Source: Mesorhabditis belari (lineage: Eukaryota > Nematoda > Chromadorea > Rhabditida > Rhabditidae). From it: a DNA stretch of 64,000 bases. The notes below the pieces were generated by a model, which did no database searches, was not told the DNA's origin, and saw only the letters and a program-made list of their open reading frames with translations. Below, piece by piece: positions 30,956 to 43,800 of this stretch (within the stretch, counting starts at the first letter, position 1; each line of letters starts with the position of its first letter). The DNA lies in contig CAUEEP010000034.1 of the NCBI GenBank assembly GCA_958450365.1, forward strand, positions 62,001-126,000, in the 5' to 3' direction. The translations under genes were made by a program, and so were the position numbers.

Positions 30956-31893
30956 TTTGGTAAAACTTAATATGCATCTAATTCAGTTGAATTCAATTGA
31001 ATATTTCTCTAGAATTATTGTTGTTTGTTTTGTTCATTGTTTTGTTCTTTCGTTGTTTTGTTCTTTCGTTGTTTTCCTCTATTCAACACCAATTTTCTCC
31101 AATTCCCACAATTTTCCCACAAATTATTCGTTTTTCAAAGAATTTTCTAAATATTTATTGCAGAAAATAGGAAAATTAAAACTTTACAAAGGAAAGAAAT
31201 CGTTTTTCGAATTTAATTTCAATTTTAATTGTAAATATAAATTTTCGTAATGTAATTTTCGTTTTTTTTTTTTATTAGATGTGACCAGACTGGGGAGGGG
31301 GGACTCGTTATGAGAAAAAAGAATATAAAAAGAATAAAAAAAAAAGATGATTTGACTAGATTTTCTTAGATATTTGAAGGTAATTGTGAAATTTTTGAAT
31401 TTAAAAAAAAGAAATGATAAAATTGGTATTATTTTAAAGTTCACGGAATGTACAACCACTTGAAAAATGCAAATTTTTCAAAGAAATTGATTAGAAAACG
31501 AGTAGAGGGAATTTTTAGATTACAGGGAACTGGGTGGGATTTTTAGAATTTCGAAAATAGGGAAATGGTTACAAAAAATCGGGAAATGGTTGAATTTAGA
31601 ATAGAGAAATAATTGAATTTAAAATAGAGAAATGGTTAAATTTAAAATTCATCGAACTACGATCTTTTGAGGAGAACTTTTAGCACATCAAAAACATCAA
31701 AAACATCCAAAAAAAAAAATAAAACCAATAAAATAATAAAAAAAAAAGACATTGAGCTCGTGACGTCACTCACAGGCGAACTTTGGTTTCAGAGAAAAGA
31801 AGAGAATTTTGAAAAGAAAAAGAAAAAATGAGAAAAAGTTTAAAAAAAAGAATGTAAAATTTAAATGTTGTCGAATTTTTGAATGCAAAACTT
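30956..31893. other. 3' flank of the peptidase gene
   Basis: AT-rich. Contains a GTTTTGTTCTTTCGTT repeat (31028-31075), AAATGGTTRAATTTARAATA repeats (31550-31650), and a CRE-like TGACGTCA at 31761. No gene. Confidence 0.45.
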
Positions 31894-34800
31894 TCACCAA
31901 ACTCGGCACTTTTCTATGGGATTCATCGGAGTCCCGGGCGAGCATTGATAAGCTTTCGCGAAATCGAGCGAATTCGAGAGTGGACCTTTCACTCTAAACG
32001 TTTTTTTTTCATAAAAATTAAGCATAAAAGTGAGCTTAAGTTTGCAGAATTTTCGATTTAAAATTCATTGATATTGATTGATAAAAGGCCGTGATTGCAA
32101 ATAAGCAATGGATAAAGGTCGATACTGTATTCCCTCTAATACTAGTGCACCTAAAGCTTTGCCTAAATTCCTCGAAATCTCGAAAAGCGCTTCTCAGAAC
32201 CTATCCATGTGAGGTCGGAAAATGTAGCTGACGATGAGCTCTTGTGGGGGGATTTGAGTGTTCAGCTTCTGTGAAAGCTTTGGAACTGTCAAATAGTCAC
32301 CAACTCGGCTCGGCGCGGTGCACTACTATTAGAGAAAATACGGTAGCTTGTTTATACAGAGTGACCAAGAATTGCGCCACTCGCCACGTCTGTAGTCTGT
32401 AAGCTGTAATCTCTAGTCTGTAGTCTGTGTGCTGTAAGCTGTAATCTGTATGCCGTAAGCTGTAGTCTGTAGTCTGTATGATGTAATCTGTAGTCTGTAT
32501 GCTGTAATCTGTAGTCTGTAGTCTGTATGCTGTAATCTGTAGTCTGTATTCTGTAATCTGTAGTCTGTATGCTGTAATCTGTAGTCTGTATGCTGTAATC
32601 TGTAAGCTGTATGCTGTAATCTGTAGTCTGTAAGCTGTAATCTGTAAGCTGTAATCTGCAAGCTGTAATCTGTAATCTGTAGTCTGTAATCTGTAGTCTG
32701 TATTCTGTAATCTGTAGTCTGTAGTCTGTAATCTTGCGCAAATCCATTTCTAAATCAATTCTATACAGTATGATGCTTCTTTTATTGCTTTTTGTTTTGA
32801 ACTCAAAAAGCTAAACGATCAATTCCTCTCCGAGATTCTTCGTTTTTAGCATTTTTTGAAGAAAAACAAAGACTTTGAACGCACTAGAAAGCGTTAGTTT
32901 ACACATTTTTGAGCTCAAAGTACACCCAACAAAAGTCCATTGTCATTTTCGTGTTCTTGTTTGTTGTTTTTTCAGAAAAAAAAGAAAAACCAACGCGTCA
33001 GAAGGGATTTCTTTTCATTTTTAAAGCACAAAGTACACCTTTATTGCTTGCTGATTGCTTGTTTCTTATATTTCTAATGATTCTTATACTTCTATAGGTT
33101 CTTATAATTCTAATGATCCTTATAATTCTAATGATTCTTATATCTTCTAATGATTCTTATACTTCTATAGGTTCTTATAATTCTATTGATTCTTATATCT
33201 TCTATTGATTCGTATGCTTCTAATGATTCTTATACTGCTATAGATCCTTATACTTCTATAGATCCTTATACTTCTAATGATTCTTAAACTTCTATTGATT
33301 CTTCTATCTTCTTCTATCTTCTCCGATCTTCTTATATCTTCTTCTATCTTTTACTCAATTCTTTTCTCTTTTCCTTTGAAAAGATTCACTCATCACTCAT
33401 TTTTCCTCTTTAAACGAACCTAATCGGGCCGGGTGAATGCTCAGAAGTTCTCAATTTTCTCAGCGCTTCTTTATCATTCATCGTACCACACCAAATCTAA
33501 AAAAAGAAGCTGTGAATCATAAAAACCAAAAAACGACACTCACTTGAGCATAATTTAAGAAGAAAAGTTGATCATGAGTGAGATTAACACCGGGCAATTG
33601 AGGTGGAGCTGGACGAGATTTTGCGTAACGTTTCCAGGCTCTAAAACGGAGTTTAACGAAATTTTAGCCTCTTTTCAATGACTTTTGATTCAAAATTAAA
33701 TCCCACCAATCGATTCATTGACCTTTAAAACCCGTGGATACAAATTTATAGCTCTAAAACTTATTTGTTGGGTTTTGTGCGTTGAAAACTGCGAGAGTTT
33801 GAGCTAATTTTATTCCACATAAAAACTATAAATTCATTTCAAAGAATTTCCATTATTATTGACGATTTCTGCTCATTTTAAAAGCAATTTGCGAATTTTA
33901 GAAGCAATTTGCGAATTCTTCTTTCTTCTTTTGTAGTAGGCTTTTACGAAAAGAGGAATCCGCATTTGAATCGAGATCGGTTTTGAATCGAAAAACTTAA
34001 ACCCAATTTTCGATTGCTTCTTCTGAATTGAAGAGTGTTCTCCCGCAAGCTCTAATAGTCCAAAATAAATCGTAATCAAGGGAATCAGAAGGGGCAAGGT
34101 CCAGAAAGCCTAAGCCTAAGCCTAATACCTGAAAATTTGCCAGGATGCTCCTATGGGGGGCGCATGCACACCGCCAAACGGGTGTCCCTTAGCTCCGAGA
34201 ACTGGCTGAGATCCAGAAAATGGGGTTTCAGCCCAAACCCAAATAGACTTAGTGCTAGGCGCTAGCCGCTAGCCTTCGCACTAAGTCCAAGCCTAAGCCT
34301 AAGCCTAAGCCTAAGCCAGCCTAAGCCTAAGCCTAAGCCTGAGCCAAAAGTTTCCAAACAAAGCTGTTTTAAAGCTTAAAGCTTTAAAGCATTGTAAAGC
34401 TAATCAGTTTTGCAAAATGAGGCAAAATGGCGCGTTGTCGAGTGCAATAGAAGAACTGAAGAAAAGATACCAAAAAATAAAAAGTTGGAAACATAATTTT
34501 TACGCAATAATTCGAGGAAATGTTGAAATCAACAAGCCGCCCTTTCAGCCCGTTCTATGCTCTTGTTTTATGCTGTTTTATGCTGTTCTATGCTGTTGTT
34601 TTCTTTATCAGAGAGCTCCTAGTAATCCGCAGTTTTCAATGCATCAACCCAATAGAATCCATATACAAAAAAATCCAGAAGATGTTCTTTCCGCGCGCGC
34701 ACGATCGCTCTCCATCTGGCAAAGCGCCCCGGGATAAGGTGCTTTGTTCAGGCTTTTCTCGGTTCAATTACCCAATCCAAGACTCCCTACCGATATGCTT

Positions 34801-37800
34801 GTTTGAGTCCTCCGTTGTCGGCAATGTTCTCTCCTTTCGTCGATTTTCCATTGATTTTCATCTGGATCTGTTCAAGGACATAGCTGCTGTACTGGGCCTG
34901 CAATTTGTATGCTAATGTAGTTGCTAATGTACGGAAAGCTTTAGGCTATTGTTTAGGCTATTCTTTAGCCTATTCTTTAGACTATTCTTTAGACTATTCT
35001 TTAGCCTATTATTTAGCGTATTCTCTATCAATTCTCTGCACCTCAATGCACTCGGCTTTCCGCTCGAAATTGGCGATTGTTTGATTGTCCCACCATTGAC
35101 GAATGTTTCCAAGATTGTCGTACAGTCGACCTAAAGGCTTTGGAGGTAAAAGTGCGATTAAATTTTAAAATTAAGCTACTTTTTTTCTCAATTACCGTAC
35201 TCCTTTCCTTGTCCTAATTCTAAGGTGGAAGGTGTTCTTTGCGCGTTCTTTAATCTATTGTAATCCATGGTGTATTTCCCCTACCTCGATCATCAAAACC
35301 GTGAGTGATCTCGTGTCCAATGACGACTCCGATTCCACCGAAATTCATCGATGATGGGAAATCTTTTGAATAAAAAACGGGTTGAAGAATGCCAGCTGGG
35401 AAAACTGAAAGAAAAAAGATAGGGGAAATGTCTAGAACGTCTAGAAGGTCTAGAATGTCTAGAATGTCTAGAACGTCTAAAAGGTCTAGAATGTCTAGAA
35501 TGTCTAGAATGTCTAGAACGTCTAGAATGTCTAGAATGTCTAGAATGTCTAGAATGTCTAGAATGTCTAGAACGTCTAGAATGTCTAGAATGTCTAGAAT
35601 GTCTAGAACGTCTAGAATGTCTAGAATGTCTAGAATGTCTAGAATGTCTAGAATGTCTAGAACGTCTAGAATGTCTAGAAAATGATTCTAGATAAAGCTT
35701 TGTTTCAAGTGGTTGAATAAAATAGATAAAGTTGAGCGAATCGACTTTCGATTAAGATTGAAGAGATCGTTCCCAAAGTTGTTTCAAATGTTTCATTTTC
35801 AAGCTAAGCTTGAAAAGCAATAACTTTCGAATTAAATGAGTTTTGTTTAAGGAATAGGTTTAGATCTTTATCTTTATAAGCAAGCAAAAGAATTTAGATC
35901 AAATATTGTTGTTATCTTTTAAAGAGACTATTCAATGACTATTGAACTGACTGATTTCATTAGTGTTTGGCGAGTAGAAGGCGTTGACAAGTGCTGCGCC
36001 GGCAACCCATCTAAAGAGTTTTTTTTAAAAAAAAAAAAATACCGACTGGGGCTACCAGTGGTGAATTTATCGCATACACGAAATATATCAATGACAATAC
36101 AACGACACACACAATACTAGGCTATATCTTAACTTAACCCACGTCATGACAGACGGCTCCCTAACCCTAAGCTCAATGGGGAACTAAATAGCTTTTTTGG
36201 TGGTGAAGGGAAGATGACGATGAAGGAGTGGCTTGTCACTTTAAAGAACTGGGGCCACAACCACCAGACTGCCCTCCAGAAAACCTCTCAACCCGAAGGG
36301 AAAGGAAATCCGAAGGGGGTGACCATGTCGCATGTGGGGTTCGAACCCTCGACCTTCATAAGGTCGAGATAAGATAAGATAAAAGACACTTAACCAGTCA
36401 GCCACACGTGTTTGAGATGAGAGATTGAGAAAAATGATAAAAAAATGACGTTATTCATAGGTTTATAGTTTTATTTTGCCTTAAAATAACAATAAAAATG
36501 TCTATAAAATGAACCTTTCCCTGTCGACTGGTTGAACGATTCTCTCCAGAACATCCCGTTGATATTGCTCGTAGAATTGAAATTTCGTCTTATAATAGTT
36601 ACTCTCATAGACCTAAAAACAAAATTAAACAAAATTAAACAAATTTATTGAATAAATTGATGTACTTTGTTCTTTTAAAATGATAAACATAAGCCTTTTA
36701 GTCGATTGGATTTCTAGAAAACTGTTTTAAAGGGATTGAGATTTTATTGAGATTTTATTGAGAAATAGTGCATTAGAAAGGATGCGTTTACTCATAATCT
36801 CTAGTACTCCATGTGTACTTTGTGCTTGAAAGAAGAAACACAAGCTTTCTAGTGCACAGAATGCGCACAGAAATCTCCAAGCGAGAATCGATTTGATTGA
36901 AAATTTCTGCCCTCAAAATACATCAAAATCTAGTACTAGAGTCTAGATATGATTCTTAAATCCAATTCCAATTCTTTACCTTGAACTGATTGTACTCTTT
37001 GTTCACAGCTTGAGCATCGTTTAAGTACTCTGGGTAGCCAATCTTTTGCTTCATCGTCTCCACCTAGAAATGAGTAGAAACTTTTACAAGGGAACTATAG
37101 AAAATTAGGAATGCCTATTGCCCTCAAAATTGGGTGGGTAGAGAGAATCGACTCTGGAGAACAACATATCAAAAATTCAGCTACAAAGCTCCAAGATTAC
37201 GGTAGTTATAGTGTTTTGAAGATTTGCTAAGATATAAGACAATGGAGTTTCTTTCTCGAAGGATATTGGGGCTAGTTTGCACGGCCAATTCATTGCAGCA
37301 TTGGTGTAGTGGTAGTGCGTTCAGTTACAAAACGAATGCTCGGGTTCGAGTCTTTCTTTGGACTTTTGAAACCATTTTGGACCATTAACCATTCTGGAAT
37401 TATAATATTGTTTTATGATGATAAAGTTTAAGTTTAATATATGTTTAGGCTAAGGTCTTGGACCAAATATAGATTAGATTAGTTAAACAAATGCAATATT
37501 ATAATTCCAGAATGGTTAATGGTCCAAAATAGTATAGTTTCAAAAGTCCAAAGAAAGACTCGAACCCAAGAGCATTCGCTTTGTAACTGAACGCACTACC
37601 ACTACACCACCGCGCATTGAGGAGATTGTGGTAACTAGGGCTAATATCGTTGCGGAGGCCATTGTCTTATATCTTACCAAATCTTCAAAACACTATAACT
37701 ACCGTAATCTTGGAGCTTTGTAGCTGAATTTTTGATATGTTGTTCCCCAGAGTCGATTCTATTTACTCATCAATTTTGAGGGCAATCGGCATTCCTAATT

Positions 37801-40800
37801 TTCTATAGTTTCTCTTTTAGTATTTAGAGCTTTAAAATCTATTTAGATCTCAATTATCTAAATAGGTTTACTGTAAATATTACCGTAAACCTTCCGTAAA
37901 CTATTAAATAAACTAACATAAACTATCATTACAACTAAAATATCAAATAAAAGCATTAGAATGAAACCTTCTGCTTTGCGAAAGTTTTCGTCTCCGGAGT
38001 AAGCCAGTCTTCGTGAAGTAGAAGGTCAACGAAAGCATCCATAATCAATGAAATCATTTCCTCTACCTGAAATATTTATAAACTTCTGAATAGAATTCTA
38101 ATAGATCTTCTTTAAAACAAGCTTTCTACCGTACTCTTCAAACAGTTTAGACAATTAGAAATTACAGTAGCTTCAGCTACCGTAAATACTGTAATATTAG
38201 GTTGGCAACTTAATAATGACGCGTCACTACTTAGCATGTTTTTTTGTAATTTCAAGCGCCGTTTCTTCCCTCTTTTTTGCATATATACAAAGTAAAAGAT
38301 GTCTACATAAATAACATTTAGTGCTCCAAATTTCATCATTTGTTTTTTGGCAAAAAATGGAGGACAAAAAATTCCGTATTCGAGCTTCATTGTTCTACGA
38401 TTTTAAACAAGGAAAATCACCAGCTGAATCTTATCGCACGATCATCCTTTTGGAGAGGAAAGGAAATCCCATCCAATGTAACCGTGGTTTCAAATTCCAA
38501 GGCGGGGGGCCGAAGAGGCACACCAAAAAACACCCCGAGTCCAAGGAAGTAGAGGTTTAAAAAAAAGAGGGGGGGGGGGAGGGCCGGAAAAAGGGGACGC
38601 AAAAGGGACCAGAAAGGGGGGGCCTTAATTGAAGATTGCCCAACACTCACCGTTCGTGAGTTGGCAGAAATATTTGAAGTATCCCATACGACAATCAAAA
38701 ACTATTTACACACAAACCTTGGGAAAAGAATCGAGTTGGAAAATGGGTTCCTCACGAACTGACCCAAAGCAACAAAATGTCGCCTCAATTTTGCTACCAA
38801 AATGTAAATCAAACGACTTTTTCACAGGGTTTTGACTTCTGACGAAACGTGGATCAACTACGAGAACGTTAAACGCAAAAATCAATGGCTATCTGCTGGG
38901 CAGACCCACCAAACCACCCCCCCAAAACCGGTGGAAGGGAGAAGATAATGCTCTGTTGCTGGTGGAACTTCAAGGGGTTGGTGCATTATGAAGTGCTGAA
39001 ACCTGGCCAAACCGTCGATGCTGATCTTTATTCGAAGCAGTTAATGAGAGTTAACGAGTCTTCGAAGAAATTTGGAGCTCAAACCGGAGGGAGAGAGTCA
39101 GATTTTTACACGACAACGCAAAACCTCACACTGCAAAGGTCACTTATAAGGAAATCAAGGGGGTTGCGGGAGGGTTTTTGTTTTCGCCCCTTATTCACCT
39201 GATCTGGCTCCTTCCAGATTACTTTTTGTTTCGGTCGCTGAAGCACTTTTTGGAGGGAGAAAAGTTCGATGATCATGCTCAGGTCATAAAAGCAGTGAAT
39301 GATTACTTCGCCTCAAAAACTCCCAAGTTCTTCGAGGATGGAATCCGGGATTTGCGCAGAAGATGGGAAGAAGTCATAGATACTAATGGAGAATACCTTT
39401 CGAATTGAATCTTTTTTTGTTTTTTAAATGATTTGTTACATAAACGCGTCATTATTAAGTTGCCAACCTAATAGTACCCCACCCCCCTCGTACAGTCGCG
39501 TCGTCGCTAGTCGCAAAAGTTTTTTAGTATTTTTCAAAGCGCCCGTACTTTCAAAAAATGCGTCTTTGGTATCAAAAAATAGCCCTGAATTTCAGCTATT
39601 TTTTGATACCTAAGCGCGCATTGTAGCATAAACCAGTGTCGAGAAAAACTCGTTTAAAGCTAGACTACGCAGCGCTCCGCACCGTCATTATGGGGGTGGG
39701 GTACTATTACAGTATTTACGGTAGTTCTTTTTCTTTCTTTTCATGTCCTTGTCACAGTAATCCAAATGGTTAAGAGCTCAAAATAAATGCTTATTCTTTA
39801 TTTTTTTACATTTCGATTAATTTAAAGCCATTCAAGTAGCCGTTTGTCGTAAAATTCGATAAAACGTTTTACGAAGATGTTGGTTAAACAGATTTTTTGA
39901 AAATTTAGCAGTTGGAAGTAGGAAAAAACAAAAATGTCCGCCGCCGGGATTCGAACCCGCGATCTTTCGCCTACCAGGCAACTGTGCTAACCATTACACC
40001 ACAATGCACTTGCTTGCCCTTACTCTAGAGGGAGTTAAGTCAAAGTACATATTGAAAATTAAAAAATCTTTGGCAAATGATTTCTTGAAGGAACACGAAA
40101 GGATCAGAATTCAAAATGGAATTCATTTCTGAGAGAGAAAAAAGAGATTTCATTTTTATCTATGAACATAAATCAATAATATCTATGATCAAGTTCTAGT
40201 TCTAGTTCAAGTTCTAGCTCTAGTTCTAGTTCCAGTTCTAGTTCTAGCTCAATTTCTAGTTCTAGTTCTAGTTTCAGCTTCAGTTTTGGTTTTAAAGATT
40301 TTAAAGAAGGTTACCAAGACTTAGTGGATATCAAATAGATAATAGTTGGCTGAATATTTAATCTAAACATCTATAAAATCCTTGATTTCGCCACCTGTTG
40401 CTTTGAGTCATGATCGAAATGATATTTGACGTAAATGGACGATGTGGCCATAGGCATGAGTGAGTTGATTCTCGTGACACAGCCATGCCATCGAACCTTT
40501 TGTACATTCATCACTGGAATTGAGATTGGGAAATGAATAAGAAAGAAGGAAAGGAAATGTTTCTGTCTATTAATGTTAAATCTAGTAATCTTCAATCTTC
40601 TAGACTTTCTAGACGTACTTTGGCTTATCTAAACGTACTTTTTCTGGCACACTGGCTTCAAAAGAAAATCAAGAATCAAGTGCTCTAGAAAAGGTGCGTT
40701 TACACAGCACAAATTGCATAAATCAAAGATGAAAAGCTTTAGAAGATGGCGTTTAATTATCGAAGCTTCTAAAGCTTCGATAATTAAACAAATCAATAAC

Positions 40801-43800
40801 ATTTCTATGCCAGAAAGAGTGCGTTTACAAGCATTTCCATCAAGCATTTCCATTTTCTCTTTTCTAGAACTTCAATATTCAAATTAGACTACAAATTCGA
40901 TTGTAAAACTTTCCAAAAAAAAAAAAACTCACAATTAAGAGTTTTATAGAATTTGAAAATCGTTAACGCAAAAGGATCGGGTAAATCTCGGAGCATCGTT
41001 TTGAAAAACCAACACCACTCCAAATAGTTCACGATTCGTCTAGATCAAATTTTTTTCGATAAAATTCCAAATCTCTATTCTACCTTTTTGTATACTTCGG
41101 TAAGAGTTTATCTAAACGCTCCAAGAATTCCAATCCATAGACAACGACTTCCGTTTCGTAGTTGAAAGTGATTGGGGTACCGTTCTGGAAAAGGAAATCG
41201 ATCAAAATTCTACATCGATTAGAATTTACATCGATTAGAATTTACATTGATTAGAATTTATATTGATTAAAATTTGCATCGATTAAAATTCTACATTTAA
41301 ACACTTTCAGCTGTCTTGTAATGCGTTTTTCTATAAAGCTTTTCTATAAAGCTATAAAGCAATAAAGCAATAAAGCTATAAAGCTATAAAGCTCTAAAGC
41401 TCTAAAGCTCTAAAGCTCTAAAGCTCTAAAGCTCTAAAGCTCTAAAGCTCTAAAGCTCTAAAGCTATAAAGCTATAAAGCTCTAAAGCTCTAAAGCTATA
41501 AAGCAATAAAGCAATAAAGCTATAAAGCCCTAAAGCTCTAAAGCTCTAAAGCTATAAAACTATAAAGCTATAAAGCTTATCAAAATTTTACATCGATCAA
41601 AATTCTACATTTAAACACTTTCAGCTGTCTTGTAATGCACTTTTCTATAAAGCTATCCTTTAAATAAGTCAATAAATAGGTGTAGAGTGATTTAAAAAAG
41701 TATTTAAAATAAACTACCATAATTTAAGCCTCAATTTTCATCTAATCGATTCAACTTTTGGGTTTATTGATTAATTAGTTTTTTTTTTGAAAATAAAAAT
41801 CTTTTAGTTAAAGCCATCAAATTTTTACTTTCATCTTGATATCATCGAAAACCGAATTGAAGAAAAGAAGCCAGTTAAAGTTGGGTAAACGGCGTCGCAT
41901 GTCACCGATGCTGAGCTTTGTGTACAATTCGGCGATATCGTGACGATGCTCGTCGGCCATTGTGATCTATAAACGATGTACTTTGTGCTAGCTTGTAAAC
42001 ACACCCTTTCTGGCGTACTGTATCATTGAATGAGACTCTCAAAAGTCTCATTCTTTTAGCTGTAATCGACAATGAATTTAAGAGAAACTAGGGAAAAACG
42101 GGGTTATGAAAAACGGGGCTTTTAGTCCGTTTTTGGTAGTCCTATTTTAGATTTAGGGTTACGGTAGCAAAGATATAATAGCAAAGCTACGGTAGGAAAG
42201 ATCTTTGATAGCTTTAGAGGTCTAGTTTACAATCTATTCACTAACATTCGCTAAATCCGTCTCAAACTCGATGATCTCTTTAGCATCTCGAATAGCGATC
42301 TCTGGTCGGGCATGTAGATGAACCAAAACATCTCTAAAATTAGAATTGATTTGAAAAAATCATATCTAAACATTAAATAACTATAATAATATTCTTTGCG
42401 CTTTCCCACAATCTCGGAAACGGCAAACGACAAACGGCAAATCTCGCAAAAGAGACACACACGATCTGACACACAAAACTTGGGTAATTAAACCAGCCGA
42501 CGCGCGTTTCCTGCCGACTTCCAGCAGGCCAGTGTGCCAGACGCCGCTTTTCTTTACGAGCAACAGGGAAAGAACGCACAGCGTTGCCTTCTATTGGAGC
42601 TTCCTATTGTGCGTTCTCTCCATGTCACTCGCAAGAAAAAACAACGTCTGGCAGACTGCCCCGATAGAAGCCGCCGAAACACCATCCCACCCGGTTTAAT
42701 TACCCAAGTTTCGCTTGCGCACGCGATTATGGAAGCGCACAAAGAACATGATCTCTATCTGGGCCTGTATGCCAGACGTCTCTACGAGGGAAAGAACAGG
42801 GAAAGAACGCACAACGATCTTCTATTAACCTGATCAATGTGACGTATGCTAATCGTTCTTCATTCTCAGCCATGATGTAGAAATCGCGAGCAAACAGATT
42901 GAGTGCCGGTTGATCAACCTAAATTCAATTTTTCTGATGTTAGATGTAAAGAATAAAAACCAAAAGAACGTGTTTCTCCGAATTTTTGTCATCTGGTTGA
43001 ACGGTGGCTTTGAAGAGGGAATCGGCACGGAATTTCGCGACCATTCTTGCGTATAATCGTTCAACAGAAGTATTCTCGTCGACTGAAAAGAAATCGGTTA
43101 TGTTCGAGTTTGATTGGCTTTTGCGTTTTGTAGAGAGTTTATTGCCTAAAGATTGAATCTTTCCGGTTAAGGGAATTGGCGCAAGCTTTGGGGGCTTCTA
43201 GCTGGGCTACGGTAACTGGGGCAAGCTTTAGATGGCTTCTAGCTGGGCTACAGTAGCTAGGGCAAGCTTTAGATGACTTCTAGCTAGGCTACAGTAGCTA
43301 GGGCAAGCTTTAGATGACTTCTAGCTAGGCTACAGTAACTGGGGCAAGCTTTAGATGGCTTCTAGCTGAGCTACGGTAACTAGGGCAGGCTTTAGATGGC
43401 TTCTAGCTATGCTACAGTAACTAGGGCAAGCTTTAGAGCTACTAATAGCTTGATTACGGTGGCAACTAGTTACAGTATCACTTGATTACAATCATTTAAG
43501 GATTACTGTAATGCGAACAAGGTCTAGAGCAGTTAATAGCCGGATTACGGCAACTGAGCAAGTTTTAGAGGGCTTGTAGCTAGGCTACAGTAACTAGGGC
43601 AAGCTTTAGCGCTGCTAGATTACTGTAATTCACAGTTACCGTAAGCTTTATTTGCTTCTAAAAACCGAACTGTTTCCATTTTCGAGACTCGGCCATCCAC
43701 CAAACGATTTCATGACCTCATCAAAAGTACTCCGCCACGTTTCGCTGATTTCACCTAAGCCACAATACAATTTTAAAGCCACAATTCAATTTTTATCCTT

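Larger units (their letters stand above)
38178..39723. mobile_element. MITE A copy 2, split by a mariner
   Basis: Left 18 bases TACCGTAAATACTGTAAT (38178-38195), then the mariner, then the rest of the MITE from TAGTACCCCACCCCCC (39472) to TTTACGGTA (39723). Removing the insert and one TA restores the end seen at 21703. The part after the insert matches 21703-21968 less well near 39485-39560. Confidence 0.9.

Noticed and set aside
35389..35685. SRMSRM-rich protein frame
   Set aside because: 9-bp tandem repeat inside a peptidase intron.
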